A DNA stretch of 61,094 nucleotides from DYRG01 sp041161065 (GTDB lineage: Bacteria; Pseudomonadota; Gammaproteobacteria; Beggiatoales; Beggiatoaceae), in the NCBI GenBank assembly GCA_041161065.1, contig JBEAVE010000008.1, positions 1-61,094 on the forward strand, read 5' to 3'. Below are positions 15,628-24,895 of this stretch, piece after piece; position 1 is the stretch's first letter; every line of letters starts with the position of its first letter. A model generated the notes under the pieces. The model was not told where the DNA came from. It made no database searches and was given only the letters and a program-made list of their open reading frames with translations. The position numbers were made by a program, and so were the translations under genes.

Positions 15628-16499
15628 AAGTTGCTCTCATTCAACAAACCTGTTCTGCGGATTTGAACGATAATAAACAACGCACCGAACAATACATTCG
15701 TTCCGCTGCTGAGCAAAAGGTTGAGCTGGTTTTATTACAAGAATTACACGGTAGCTTGTATTTCTGTCAAACCGAAGATGTGAAACAATTTGATTTGGCA
15801 AAACCTATTCCAAGTGAAGAAACTGCTTGGTTGTCTTCCTTAGCAAAAGAACTTAATTTAGTCATTGTCAGTTCTTTATTTGAAAAACGTGCAGCGGGTT
15901 TATATCATAATACCGCCGTTGTTTTTGAAAAAGAGGGTTCAATTGCGGGAAAATATCGCAAGATGCACATTCCCGATGATCCTAATTTTTATGAGAAATT
16001 TTATTTTACAATTGGCGATTTAGGATTTCAACCGATTCAAACATCGGTGGGTAAATTAGGGGTTTTAATTTGTTGGGATCAATGGTATCCCGAAGCGGCG
16101 CGTTTAATGGCTTTGGCGGGAGCAGAAATGCTTCTTTATCCCACTGCAATTGGGTGGAATCCCGATGATGAACAAAGTGAGAAAGATCGTCAAAGAGAGG
16201 CGTGGATAACGATTCAACGATCTCACGCGATTTCCAATGGAATTCCTGTTTTAAGTTGTAATCGTTGTGGGTTAGAAACTGATCCGAGTGGACAAACCAA
16301 AGGTATTCATTTCTGGGGGAGTAGTTTTGTGGTAGGTGCACAAGGAGAGTTTCTCGCACAATCTAGCATAGAAAATCCCGATATTTTGATTGCAACCATC
16401 GATAAACAACGTTCAGAGGAAGTGAGAAGAATCTGGCCCTTTCTACGCGATCGACGAATTGAGGAATATCACGATTTGACCGCGCGTTATTTAGATTAG
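15624..16499 (+). CDS. aguB: N-carbamoylputrescine amidase (nitrilase superfamily)
   Basis: Hydrolyses N-carbamoylputrescine to putrescine, CO2 and ammonia in the agmatine route of polyamine synthesis. The 291-residue protein carries the nitrilase catalytic triad E40 (LLQELHG), K113 (YRKMHIPDD) and C150 (LICWDQWYPEAAR). The strings around K113 and C150 and the GRT-like C-terminus are those of AguB rather than of other amidases. The partner agmatine deiminase (aguA) is not in the window; the gene is instead coupled to an unknown ORF. Confidence 0.88.
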   Translation: MKVALIQQTCSADLNDNKQRTEQYIRSAAEQKVELVLLQELHGSLYFCQTEDVKQFDLAKPIPSEETAWLSSLAKELNLVIVSSLFEKRAAGLYHNTAVVFEKEGSIAGKYRKMHIPDDPNFYEKFYFTIGDLGFQPIQTSVGKLGVLICWDQWYPEAARLMALAGAEMLLYPTAIGWNPDDEQSEKDRQREAWITIQRSHAISNGIPVLSCNRCGLETDPSGQTKGIHFWGSSFVVGAQGEFLAQSSIENPDILIATIDKQRSEEVRRIWPFLRDRRIEEYHDLTARYLD

Positions 16500-16609
16500 A
16501 AAATTGTTTTAATTGGAGAGTATTTCAAAATAGCATTAAAAAAGTATTGTTGTCTGATGGTAACTTGCTCGATTACAATGCTTTCTACATAATTATAAAA
16601 CAGGGGTAC

Positions 16610-18151
16610 ATGATGCAACGATTGATGGTTTTTCTGAACACTTACAAATGGGTAGGCGATGTTTTAGCGTTAATTGCAGGCGGGTTTCTGGTATTTGCGT
16701 TTGCACCCTTTAATTTGTTTCCACTGGCGATTTTATCGCAAATGATTTTGTTTGGATTATGGCGCGGCGTGACGGTCGGGCGGGCATTTTGGCGCGGCTG
16801 GTTGTACGGATTGGGAATGTTCGGCGGCGGCGTGCATTGGTTATACATTAGCTTGGCGCAATTTGGCGGCATCGATACAACAACAGCGATAATAATCAAT
16901 GGGTTATTTGTAATGGGCATGGCTCTTTACCCGGCTATTTTAGGGGCAATTATCCTCAAAACCTTCCCCATTTGCAATCGCGTGCGCGTCCTTTTAGCCC
17001 TACCTGCGGGGTGGGTATTATTGGAGTGGACAAGAAGCTGGTTTTTGACAGGATTTCCTTGGTTATTATTAGGTTACAGCCAAATCGACGCGCCTTTATC
17101 GGGACTTGCCCCCATCGGCGGCGTTTATGCGGTGAGTTGGGCGGTTTCTTTCACGGCGGGGCTTATTCTTTACGGCATTTTACGCGGAAGAAAGGGCAAA
17201 ATTGCGTGGATTTCTTTAGCGTTTCTTTGGGTTAGTAGCACCTTACTTTCTTATGTTGATTGGACGCGCCCATTAGACAAACCAGTTAAGGTTGCTTTGC
17301 TGCAAGGAAATACATCAAATGAAACCAAATTTATCGGTGAATTTGCTCCCCAAATCATTAACGATTATTTAGCGTTAAGTAGCGAACATCAAAACGTTGA
17401 TATTATTATTTGGCCCGAAACAGCAATCCCAAAATATTATCATCAAGTTCAATCGGTTATCGATGAAATTACCCAACGTTCACAAATCCAACATATCGAC
17501 TTTGTTATCGGTATTCCATTAAAAGAACATAACCAATATTACAATGCGGTATGGGTTGCTGGAGAAAGGGGTGGTTTCTATCAAAAACGTCATTTAGTTC
17601 CTTTCGGAGAATTTATCCCTTTTCGAGGATTGGTGAAAGCCATTTTGGGTGATATTGATATACCGATGTCGGATTTCAGTGAAGGTGCAGTTGAACAACC
17701 TCAATTACAAGCAAAACAAAACTCACTGGGGATTTCAATTTGTTATGAAGATGCTTTCAATTGGGAAATCCGCCGTGCAATGCCAACCGCAACGTTGTTA
17801 GTTAATTTAAGCAATGATGGTTGGTTTGGTGATTCTATCGCGCCTCATCAACATCTACAAATCGCTAGAATGCGGGCTTTAGAAATGGGGCGTTACTTAT
17901 TACGTGCAACCAATACAGGGATTTCTGCTATTATCAATCAGAAAGGTCAAGTTGTTCTAAAATCTCCTCAATTTGAAATCAGCGTTATTAAAGGTCAAGC
18001 GCAAACTTTTGATGGCGGCACACCTTTTTCTTTATCTGGAAATATCCCATTGTTAGTATTGATGTTTTTCTGTATTTTGATCGCAGTTATTTTGCACTAT
18101 TATTGGTATCCTTCACATCACCCTAGATTAAATTCCTCAAATGAAATTTAA
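16610..18151 (+). CDS. lnt: apolipoprotein N-acyltransferase
   Basis: Adds the third acyl chain to lipoproteins in the inner membrane. About six N-terminal membrane helices are followed by a periplasmic nitrilase domain with the triad Glu (WPETAIP, about 269), Lys (QKRHLVPFGEF, about 326) and Cys (SICYEDAF, about 378), and a final membrane helix. The ATG at 16610, after CAGGGG, is preferred to an in-frame upstream start at 16547 that would add 21 residues not seen in the family. It ends back-to-back with the kinase gene, with no gap. Confidence 0.94.
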   Translation: MMQRLMVFLNTYKWVGDVLALIAGGFLVFAFAPFNLFPLAILSQMILFGLWRGVTVGRAFWRGWLYGLGMFGGGVHWLYISLAQFGGIDTTTAIIINGLFVMGMALYPAILGAIILKTFPICNRVRVLLALPAGWVLLEWTRSWFLTGFPWLLLGYSQIDAPLSGLAPIGGVYAVSWAVSFTAGLILYGILRGRKGKIAWISLAFLWVSSTLLSYVDWTRPLDKPVKVALLQGNTSNETKFIGEFAPQIINDYLALSSEHQNVDIIIWPETAIPKYYHQVQSVIDEITQRSQIQHIDFVIGIPLKEHNQYYNAVWVAGERGGFYQKRHLVPFGEFIPFRGLVKAILGDIDIPMSDFSEGAVEQPQLQAKQNSLGISICYEDAFNWEIRRAMPTATLLVNLSNDGWFGDSIAPHQHLQIARMRALEMGRYLLRATNTGISAIINQKGQVVLKSPQFEISVIKGQAQTFDGGTPFSLSGNIPLLVLMFFCILIAVILHYYWYPSHHPRLNSSNEI

Positions 18152-20014
18152 TTAAAACGAAGGCGTTACTAATAAAGGAGGTTTGGGTTTTTCTGGCAAT
18201 GGGGATATTTGAGGTTTTTCTATGGATTTTTGAACCTCAACTTCCTTGATTACTTCCTTGATAATTTCTACGGGTTGATTTAATTGATCACTAATCTTAT
18301 CTTGCAAGGCTAGAAAAGCCGGTTGATTGGGTTGTAGTTGCAAGGCTTTTGTAATCCACAATAATGCGTCGGCGGGTGCGTTGCTTTGCTCTGCTTGTTT
18401 TGCGAATTGTTGCGCGATTTGTTTTAAGGATTGTTGGGCAATTTTGTGATCTGGTTGATATAACAAAATCTTTTGATATTTCTTTGCGGCTTCTTCCAAT
18501 TGTCCATTTTGTTGAAAACGCTGAGCTTCAGTTAAAAACAATTCCGTTTCAGGTAATTTTTGCAAAGGCTTTTCTTGTAATGTTGTTTGCAATGTTTTCA
18601 AACCATTATGCTGGGGAGCAATTTCTAATCCTTTTTCAATCAATTGTTGTTTCTTTTCTATATTATTTGGTTGTTGCGCCAATTTCAAATACGCATCAGC
18701 AATTTTCTCTACTATTTCCTCGACTCGTTGATCAGTAGGCGCAATCTTTTTTAAGATTAAATAGGTTTGATAGGCGTTGTCGTTTAATGGATTAGTTAAT
18801 TTCAAATTAGCCAATTGTTGCTGGGCTATTTTCAAATAGTTTTCGATTTGAAGTTGATTAGATATTTTAACGGGTAATTCAGAAATATTGGTGCTTTCTA
18901 AAGGGGGCGAAAGATTAGAGCTATTATTTTCTGCTAAAAGGGGGCTTTCTAACATCGGTAATTCATAGAAATAGGTTGTATTGGTGAATGAAAAATACCA
19001 AATAAAATAGATACCCATTAGAAATAGGCTTATTAAAGAAAAAATGAAAGGTTTTTTTGAAGTAGGTTGTTCTGAAATTGCGCGGCGAAAATCAGAAATA
19101 TGTTGAAAACGTTGTTCTATTTTTAATTGCAAAGATTTTTTAATTGCTTGGTTAATAAAAGGCTCAACTTTAAGTATTGGTAAGTTGTCTGTTTGCCAGC
19201 GATCAGTGGCGGCGGGTGGTAATTTTTCACTCAATAAAAAATAGAACAACGCCCCACACGCATAAATATCCGTCCATGCACCGATATGTCCTGTTCCAGA
19301 ATACTGTTCGGGGGGAGAATATCCGGGTTTCAACACTAACGTTAAAGTGCGGGTTTGTTCCAAAATTAAATTCATACTTCGTGCCGCGCCAAAATCAATT
19401 AAAATCGGCGTGTTGTTCTGATCAATTAAAATATTATGTGCAGAAATATCTAAATGAAAAAGATGTTGAGCATGAATGGTTTCTAGCGCATCTAAAATTG
19501 GTAACAAAATAGCCAGCGTTTGTTCTATTGTTAAAACCCCGCCGTGTTGTTTTAATAAAGTGGCTGGATTTTCTCCGTTAATATATTCCATCACCATATA
19601 ACCGGTGTGGTGTTCTTCAAAATAGTTCAACACACGAACAATATTGGGGTGATTAAACTTGGCTAAATGGCGCGCTTCTTCCAAAAATGAATTCAAACCC
19701 TTTTGAAAGTTGCTCTGTTGGTTTTTAAGCGGAATAACGAAATTTTCTTCACGTCCCGCTAAAGTTGTGGGGAGGTATTCTTTAATTGCAACGGTCTTTT
19801 TCAAATGAATATCCAAACCCAAATAAGTAATTCCAAAACCGCCTTGTCCTAAGACTTTTCCAATCAAATATTGGTTGTTCAAAAGGGTGGTAGATTTCAA
19901 ATATAAGGGGTGGGGATAATAAGACTTTTCATCAATATTGCAATGCGGACAAAGGGTTTGTAATGGCTTTTTGGGCGTGAAACAATAGCAACACAAATCA
20001 TTTAATTCAAACAT
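18152..20014 (-). CDS. membrane-anchored Ser/Thr protein kinase with N-terminal zinc-ribbon-like motif
   Basis: The N-terminus has two CxxC pairs (CCYC...CPHC, residues 8-25), probably a zinc ribbon. The kinase domain (about 48-310) has the glycine loop GQGGFGITY, the ATP lysine in VAIKEYLP, DFGAAR and a SPPEQY segment. The catalytic loop reads HLDISAHN instead of HRD..KxxN, so the Asp is kept and the Arg lost. One membrane helix (about 322-342) is followed by a Gln/Leu-rich helical, TPR-like region of about 250 residues and a Pro-rich end. Target and signal are unknown. It faces lnt convergently. Confidence 0.88.
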   Translation of the reverse strand: MFELNDLCCYCFTPKKPLQTLCPHCNIDEKSYYPHPLYLKSTTLLNNQYLIGKVLGQGGFGITYLGLDIHLKKTVAIKEYLPTTLAGREENFVIPLKNQQSNFQKGLNSFLEEARHLAKFNHPNIVRVLNYFEEHHTGYMVMEYINGENPATLLKQHGGVLTIEQTLAILLPILDALETIHAQHLFHLDISAHNILIDQNNTPILIDFGAARSMNLILEQTRTLTLVLKPGYSPPEQYSGTGHIGAWTDIYACGALFYFLLSEKLPPAATDRWQTDNLPILKVEPFINQAIKKSLQLKIEQRFQHISDFRRAISEQPTSKKPFIFSLISLFLMGIYFIWYFSFTNTTYFYELPMLESPLLAENNSSNLSPPLESTNISELPVKISNQLQIENYLKIAQQQLANLKLTNPLNDNAYQTYLILKKIAPTDQRVEEIVEKIADAYLKLAQQPNNIEKKQQLIEKGLEIAPQHNGLKTLQTTLQEKPLQKLPETELFLTEAQRFQQNGQLEEAAKKYQKILLYQPDHKIAQQSLKQIAQQFAKQAEQSNAPADALLWITKALQLQPNQPAFLALQDKISDQLNQPVEIIKEVIKEVEVQKSIEKPQISPLPEKPKPPLLVTPSF

Positions 20015-20116
20015 AAGTCTGTTTTTTGAGAAAGGATTTCAACTTGGCAAGCAATTATGTTACCAGAGGTAATTTTACTTCTTAACCGCTTAAAAAAACA
20101 GTTAAGAAATAAAATA

Positions 20117-21247
20117 TTATTTAGGCGGATCAACGAGATATAAATACCCTGCATTTCCCAAAACGAGAATTTGATCATTAACGACGATTGGTGATGTGCG
20201 AATACCCGCAGAATCGGTAAGTGTACGCCCGACAAGGCTACCATCTTCCTTACTTATCCAATGGATATAGCCCTCAAAATCCCCAACCGCCAAATACTTA
20301 CCCACGCTGACCGGTTGCGTTAAACGCCGCGCGCGCAATTTGTCCTGTTTCCAAAGCGATCCGCCATTAAAACGATCATAAGCCAGCAGTTGGCTATCCA
20401 TATCGGTAATATATAAGTATTTGTAATCTAAGGTAAAACCCGCATACGAAGATAAATCACGCTCCCATAAAATTTGACCATTGGTGGCGGCGATTGCGGC
20501 TAATTTTCCTTGAAAAGCAACGACATACACTGCGCCGTCAGATAATTGCAAATCTGCGTCGATATCGACCATGCGTTCGAGTTCGGTTTTGCCACGCGGT
20601 TGGGATAATTGCCCTTCCCACAAAGGCTTACCGCTGTTCAAATCTAACGCGGCGATTTTGCCGTTATCCATGCCCACAAAAATCAAGGGGATTTCAATGA
20701 GGGGCGCACTCGTGCCGCGCAAACTCAGGGTTGGAACGGGGCGTTCGTAACTCCACAGGCGGTGTCCGTCGAGGGTATCGAGGGCGGTTAATTTGCCGTT
20801 TCCGCTGCGAACCGCGACCACGCCCCCCCCGATTTGAGGGGCAACGAGGATTTCTCCGCCCACATTGACTCGCCAATATTCTTTACCATCTGTTTGATCT
20901 AAAAGGATAACATCGCCTTTGGTGCTCCCGACCGCGAGGTATTTGCTCCCGACCCCGATCCCGCTCGACAACGTAACATCAAACGATTTTTCCCATAAAG
21001 ATTTGCCGTCTTTTAATTGATAAGCCTGCACATCGCCGCGTTGGGTGGCGACAAACAGCCGATCTTCAACCACCGCCGGCGTTAATTTGAGGTAATGTTT
21101 GCGCAAATCCGCGCCCGTCGAAACTGACCATTTAACCGGAGGTTGCTGCAAATTGGGCATTTCGGGCAACGGCGCGGGCGGTTCAGAATTGTCTTTCGCG
21201 CCACAACCCGCCAATAAAAGTGCCAACCACAAAAAATGCTTAATCAT
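20117..21247 (-). CDS. bamB: outer-membrane assembly lipoprotein BamB
   Basis: Accessory lipoprotein of the BAM complex that inserts outer-membrane beta-barrels. A lipobox (LLLAGC, lipidated C15) is followed by an eight-bladed PQQ-type propeller with repeats such as GKSLWEKSF, GKEYWRVNVGG, GKPLWEGQL and GQILWERDL. Length 376. The ATG at 21247 overlaps the yfgM stop (TGATG). The yfgM-bamB pair is the common gammaproteobacterial order. No terminator or other signal was seen in the roughly 100 bp after it. Confidence 0.95.
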   Translation of the reverse strand: MIKHFLWLALLLAGCGAKDNSEPPAPLPEMPNLQQPPVKWSVSTGADLRKHYLKLTPAVVEDRLFVATQRGDVQAYQLKDGKSLWEKSFDVTLSSGIGVGSKYLAVGSTKGDVILLDQTDGKEYWRVNVGGEILVAPQIGGGVVAVRSGNGKLTALDTLDGHRLWSYERPVPTLSLRGTSAPLIEIPLIFVGMDNGKIAALDLNSGKPLWEGQLSQPRGKTELERMVDIDADLQLSDGAVYVVAFQGKLAAIAATNGQILWERDLSSYAGFTLDYKYLYITDMDSQLLAYDRFNGGSLWKQDKLRARRLTQPVSVGKYLAVGDFEGYIHWISKEDGSLVGRTLTDSAGIRTSPIVVNDQILVLGNAGYLYLVDPPK

Positions 21248-21978
21248 CAAGGCGTAACCGTCGTAGGTTGTGCTAAAGCGGGTGTCATCGGAAGGGCGGC
21301 GGCAACATCGGGAATTAAGCCGGCGGAAGCCTCGACCACTCCCGTTTGCAATCCCAAATTATCGCGCTTCAATTGCAACCATTGACGATGTTGCTGAGTA
21401 AGTTGCTCATTTTGAAGGGCTTTATCGTATGCAGCGGCGGCATCGGCAGGTTTTTGTTGCGCCATTGCCAGATCACCCCGCAATTCTTCCACCGCACTTT
21501 GAAACGCCGAACCCGTGACCGCATTAAGCAACGTCGTCGCACCATTAAAGTCATTGTTATTTATCAATAATTTCGCCATACGCAATTGCGCAATCTGTTT
21601 CAATTCGGGCAAACTCGCGTTACCGATCACCCATTGCAAACTGGCTTGCGCGGCTTGCGAATTATTAGCGGCAACGTCGCGGTTGGCTTTGAACAACGAA
21701 ACCAATGCCGCATACCCCGTATTGGTATAATCATTCAAGATTTTTTGAGTATAATCATCAAGTTGTGGAGAAGCGGGCTGATGAGAAGCCACCACGACCG
21801 CATCATACAAACCCGAAGCCAGTTGTGATTGTTGGAACTGGTAATTTTGCCAACTGCGCCACCCAAACAACACCGCAAATCCAACCGCAATCCCCCAAAT
21901 CACGGCAGTTCCATTTTCTTTCCACCACGCCTCCAGTGCTTCAATCTGTTCTTCTTCTTCGTGATCGTAATCTGCCAC
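21247..21978 (-). CDS. yfgM: YfgM-type ancillary translocon/TPR protein
   Basis: Inner-membrane protein that associates with SecYEG and periplasmic chaperones in E. coli. An acidic cytoplasmic start (YDHEEEEQIEALEAWWKENG) and one membrane helix (about 26-42) precede TPR-like helical repeats (about 60-205). The tail is Ala/Pro/Thr-rich. Length 243. It starts with GTG behind AAGGAGTC. Translationally coupled to bamB. Confidence 0.92.
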   Translation of the reverse strand: MADYDHEEEEQIEALEAWWKENGTAVIWGIAVGFAVLFGWRSWQNYQFQQSQLASGLYDAVVVASHQPASPQLDDYTQKILNDYTNTGYAALVSLFKANRDVAANNSQAAQASLQWVIGNASLPELKQIAQLRMAKLLINNNDFNGATTLLNAVTGSAFQSAVEELRGDLAMAQQKPADAAAAYDKALQNEQLTQQHRQWLQLKRDNLGLQTGVVEASAGLIPDVAAALPMTPALAQPTTVTP

Positions 21979-22007
21979 AACGACTCCTTAAAAATAGCTA
22001 AAAAATC

Positions 22008-22013
22008 ATTATA
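22008..22013 (-). promoter_or_regulatory. possible -10 element of the yfgM-bamB operon
   Basis: The minus strand carries a perfect TATAAT about 30 bp before the GTG. No convincing -35 hexamer is seen at 16-18 bp, so this is only a candidate. Confidence 0.35.
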
Positions 22014-22144
22014 GTATGCCAAATCTTCCCCAAACTGTCGATGTTCATGATTCTCGCTAACGACCCCTCCAATTAAAACGTTTTTCCACCGCTGTTTTAA
22101 GGGTAGAATAAATCTCAAAATTTAATACCACCGGAGAAGAAATT

Positions 22145-24376
22145 ATGACAACCGATAATAATAGTAACGATTTGAATCGTCGAGAGTTTTTGAAATTAAC
22201 CGCGACAGGATTGGGTTTAAGTTTAGTGGGATTTGATCCGCTGCTGGGAACGTTTCAAGCCGCTTTCGCAGACGGCGCACCTCAACCTAATCAATGGTTT
22301 ATGTCGATTTGTCCGTATTGCGGCACGGGTTGCGGCGTGAATGTGGGCGTGGCGGACGGCAAAGTCGTGGCGGTCAAAGGCATGGCGGATCACCCCATCA
22401 ATCAAGGGGAATTGTGCATTTTAGGCAAAAACTTAGTCGGTATGTTAAATACCCCCGATCGTTTATTAGTGCCTCAAAAGAAAGAGGGTGAGCAATTCAA
22501 ACAAATTAACTGGGAAGAAGCCACCGATACTGTTGCCAACAAACTCAAAGAAACGATTGAGAAACATGGCGCAGATTCTTTTGCAATGTATGTGAGTGCA
22601 TCGGAGTATATCGAAGAGTATTATATTTATAACAAATTCGTGAAAGGTTGTTTGGGAACAAATAACTTAGAATCGAGTGCGCGTTTATGTTGGGCGAGTG
22701 GTGTGGTGGGATTGGTAAAAGCCTTTGGTGCAGATTCACCGCCTTGTTGTTTTGATGATATTGATTTAGCAGACCTTTTCTTTGTGGCAGGTTATAATCC
22801 TTCTTCTTCAAAACCGATCTTTTTCAAACGTTTGATGAAAGCTAAAAAAGCGAACAAAACGAAAATGATTGTGGTTGATCCGCGCAAAACAGATACCGCA
22901 AAGAAAGCTGATATTCATTTGCAAATTAAACCGGGTTCTGATGTGATTTTATTTAATGGCATTACCCGCGAATTAATTAGTAATGGATTGATCAATGAAA
23001 CTGAAGCAAATAGTCTTACCCGTGATTTTGAGAAACTGAAAGAACATGTGCAATCTTTTACGCCGTCGTTGGTGGCAGAGAAAACGGGTATTTCTGAGAA
23101 ACAACTTTCTGCAGTGGCTAAATTGATCGGGCAATCAAAAGGCGCACTGTTTATGTGGGGACAAGGGCTCAATCAAAGTCGCATCGGCACACGTAAGGTC
23201 ACGTCTTTATTGAATATTCCGTTTATTACGGGGAATATTGGGAAAGCGGGCGCGGGACCGTTGGCGGTGACGGGACAGTCGACGGCGATGAGTTTGCGTG
23301 AAGTGGGCGCGCTGCCGAATCTTCTTCCGGGGTTTCGAAAAGTCGACGATCCGCAAGCCCGCCAAGACATCGCGGACATCTGGGGCGTTGATTCGCAACG
23401 ACTTTCTCCCAAATCCGGACGCACGATTGCGGATATTTTGAACGGTATTGAGGCGGGAGAAATTAAAGCGTTGTGGATTATCCATTCCAATCCTGCGGCA
23501 ACCTTTCCCGATACCACTTGGGTGCGTAATATATTGAATAAGCTGGATTTTTTAGTGGTTCAAGATTGCTATCACCCCACCGAAACCACCCCATTTGCGC
23601 ATATTTTACTGCCCGCCGCGCAATGGTCTGAAAAAGAGGGCACGATGACCAATTCGGAACGCGGGTTGAATTTGATTGAACAGGCTGTTCAACCGCCCGG
23701 TGACGCAAAAACCGATATTGATATTGTGATGAACGTCGCGAGAAAAATGGGTTTTGAGAAACAATTTCCTTTCCAAAAAACAGAGGAAATTTTTGAGGAA
23801 TTTAAACGCTGCACCACCAACCGTCCAAACGATATTAATGGGCTTTCTTATCAGAGAATGCGTAAAGAAAAAGGATTACAATGGTCTATTCCAACCGCCG
23901 AGCATCTTGGCACAAAACGCCGTTTCATTGATCGACATTTTCCGGGAAATGATGGCAAATTAAATTTAGCCATCGCACAACACGCTGATCCGTTAGAAAT
24001 ACCTGATAAAGAATTTCCTTTGTGGCTTTTAACGGGATTGGTGAATGAACAGTTTCATTCGCGCACTCGAACGGGTAAGATTCCAGCATTGAATCGCGCC
24101 GTTTCAGAACCTTTTGTTGAAATACACCCCGATAACGCTAACACCTTGAAAATAAAGGCAGGAGATTTGTTAAAAGTGATTTCTCGGCGCGGACAATTAA
24201 CCGCCCGTGCAATCATTACAGATAACATTTTGAAAGATGCGGTATTTATTCCTTACCATTTCAGTTTCTTAGCGGGTGAAGATAAGTCGGTGAACAATTT
24301 AACGATTCGTTCTTTTGATGAATCCGCAAAGCAACCTGAATACAAAGCGGCGGCAGTTAAAATAGAAAAAATCTAA
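22145..24376 (+). CDS. NapA/NarB-like molybdopterin oxidoreductase, Tat-exported
   Basis: A 743-residue Mo-bis-MGD enzyme. It has a twin-arginine signal (NRREFLK, R12-R13), a [4Fe-4S] ligand set C56, C59, C63, C91, and a Cys as probable Mo ligand (C182 in ARLCWASGV). The stretch FGADSPPCCFDDIDLAD is closest to assimilatory/periplasmic nitrate reductases. However, the segment that in those enzymes reads roughly N-x-A-E-x-H-P is NPSSSKP here, and the Cys is followed by Trp rather than Met. Later signatures (TGQ..AM..REVG, GTMTNSERG) fit the NapA/NasA/FDH group. With the next two genes it forms a short operon lacking napB, napC and napD. Nitrate is the best guess; another oxyanion or formate is possible. 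Confidence 0.8.
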   Translation: MTTDNNSNDLNRREFLKLTATGLGLSLVGFDPLLGTFQAAFADGAPQPNQWFMSICPYCGTGCGVNVGVADGKVVAVKGMADHPINQGELCILGKNLVGMLNTPDRLLVPQKKEGEQFKQINWEEATDTVANKLKETIEKHGADSFAMYVSASEYIEEYYIYNKFVKGCLGTNNLESSARLCWASGVVGLVKAFGADSPPCCFDDIDLADLFFVAGYNPSSSKPIFFKRLMKAKKANKTKMIVVDPRKTDTAKKADIHLQIKPGSDVILFNGITRELISNGLINETEANSLTRDFEKLKEHVQSFTPSLVAEKTGISEKQLSAVAKLIGQSKGALFMWGQGLNQSRIGTRKVTSLLNIPFITGNIGKAGAGPLAVTGQSTAMSLREVGALPNLLPGFRKVDDPQARQDIADIWGVDSQRLSPKSGRTIADILNGIEAGEIKALWIIHSNPAATFPDTTWVRNILNKLDFLVVQDCYHPTETTPFAHILLPAAQWSEKEGTMTNSERGLNLIEQAVQPPGDAKTDIDIVMNVARKMGFEKQFPFQKTEEIFEEFKRCTTNRPNDINGLSYQRMRKEKGLQWSIPTAEHLGTKRRFIDRHFPGNDGKLNLAIAQHADPLEIPDKEFPLWLLTGLVNEQFHSRTRTGKIPALNRAVSEPFVEIHPDNANTLKIKAGDLLKVISRRGQLTARAIITDNILKDAVFIPYHFSFLAGEDKSVNNLTIRSFDESAKQPEYKAAAVKIEKI

Positions 24377-24397
24377 ACAACAAGGATAATAAATCCA

Positions 24398-24895
24398 ATG
24401 CCATCGTGGTTTGAAAGAATATTTAAAGGGTGGTCAGAAACTTATTTCAGACCGCCCGGCGCGCAATCCGAAAAGAACTTGCTTGCAACTTGCATTAAAT
24501 GTGGACGTTGCATGACGGTTTGTCCGTACCAATCAATTAAAATTGCGGATTGGGGGAGCAAATATTACGGCACGCCTTATATTGAACCTGAAATAACGCC
24601 GTGTTATTTGTGCATGAAATGTCCGGAGGTTTGTCCAACGGGTTCTTTGCGGGTTATTTCAAAAGAAAATGTCCAAATGGGGCGGGTGCAAGTTCTTCAA
24701 AAAACCTGCCTTTCTTGGCAAGATGATTTATGCAATCTTTGTTATAAACGTTGCCCATTGCAAGATAGAGCAATTGTTCTCAACGATGATTTGAAACCTG
24801 TCATAGAAAATTGCGTGGGTTGTGGGGTGTGTTTCTATGTTTGTCCAACCAAGCCAAAATCCATTGTTATTACGCCTCAGAGAAACCTATCATGA
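24398..24895 (+). CDS. four-cluster ferredoxin-type protein (NapG/NapF-like)
   Basis: A 165-residue iron-sulfur protein with four CxxCxxCxxxCP-type sets (CIKCGRCMTVCP, CYLCMKCPEVCP, the LCNLCYKRCP region and CVGCGVCFYVCP). It would shuttle electrons between the membrane protein downstream and the molybdoenzyme. Unlike NapG it shows no Tat leader, so it would stay in the cytoplasm unless it travels with a partner. AAGGA precedes the ATG. Its stop overlaps the next start by ATGA. Confidence 0.88.
   Translation: MPSWFERIFKGWSETYFRPPGAQSEKNLLATCIKCGRCMTVCPYQSIKIADWGSKYYGTPYIEPEITPCYLCMKCPEVCPTGSLRVISKENVQMGRVQVLQKTCLSWQDDLCNLCYKRCPLQDRAIVLNDDLKPVIENCVGCGVCFYVCPTKPKSIVITPQRNLS

Noticed and set aside
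20002..20244. Minus-strand 80-residue frame between bamB and the kinase
   Set aside because: It overlaps the end of bamB in another frame and the kinase start; no independent support.
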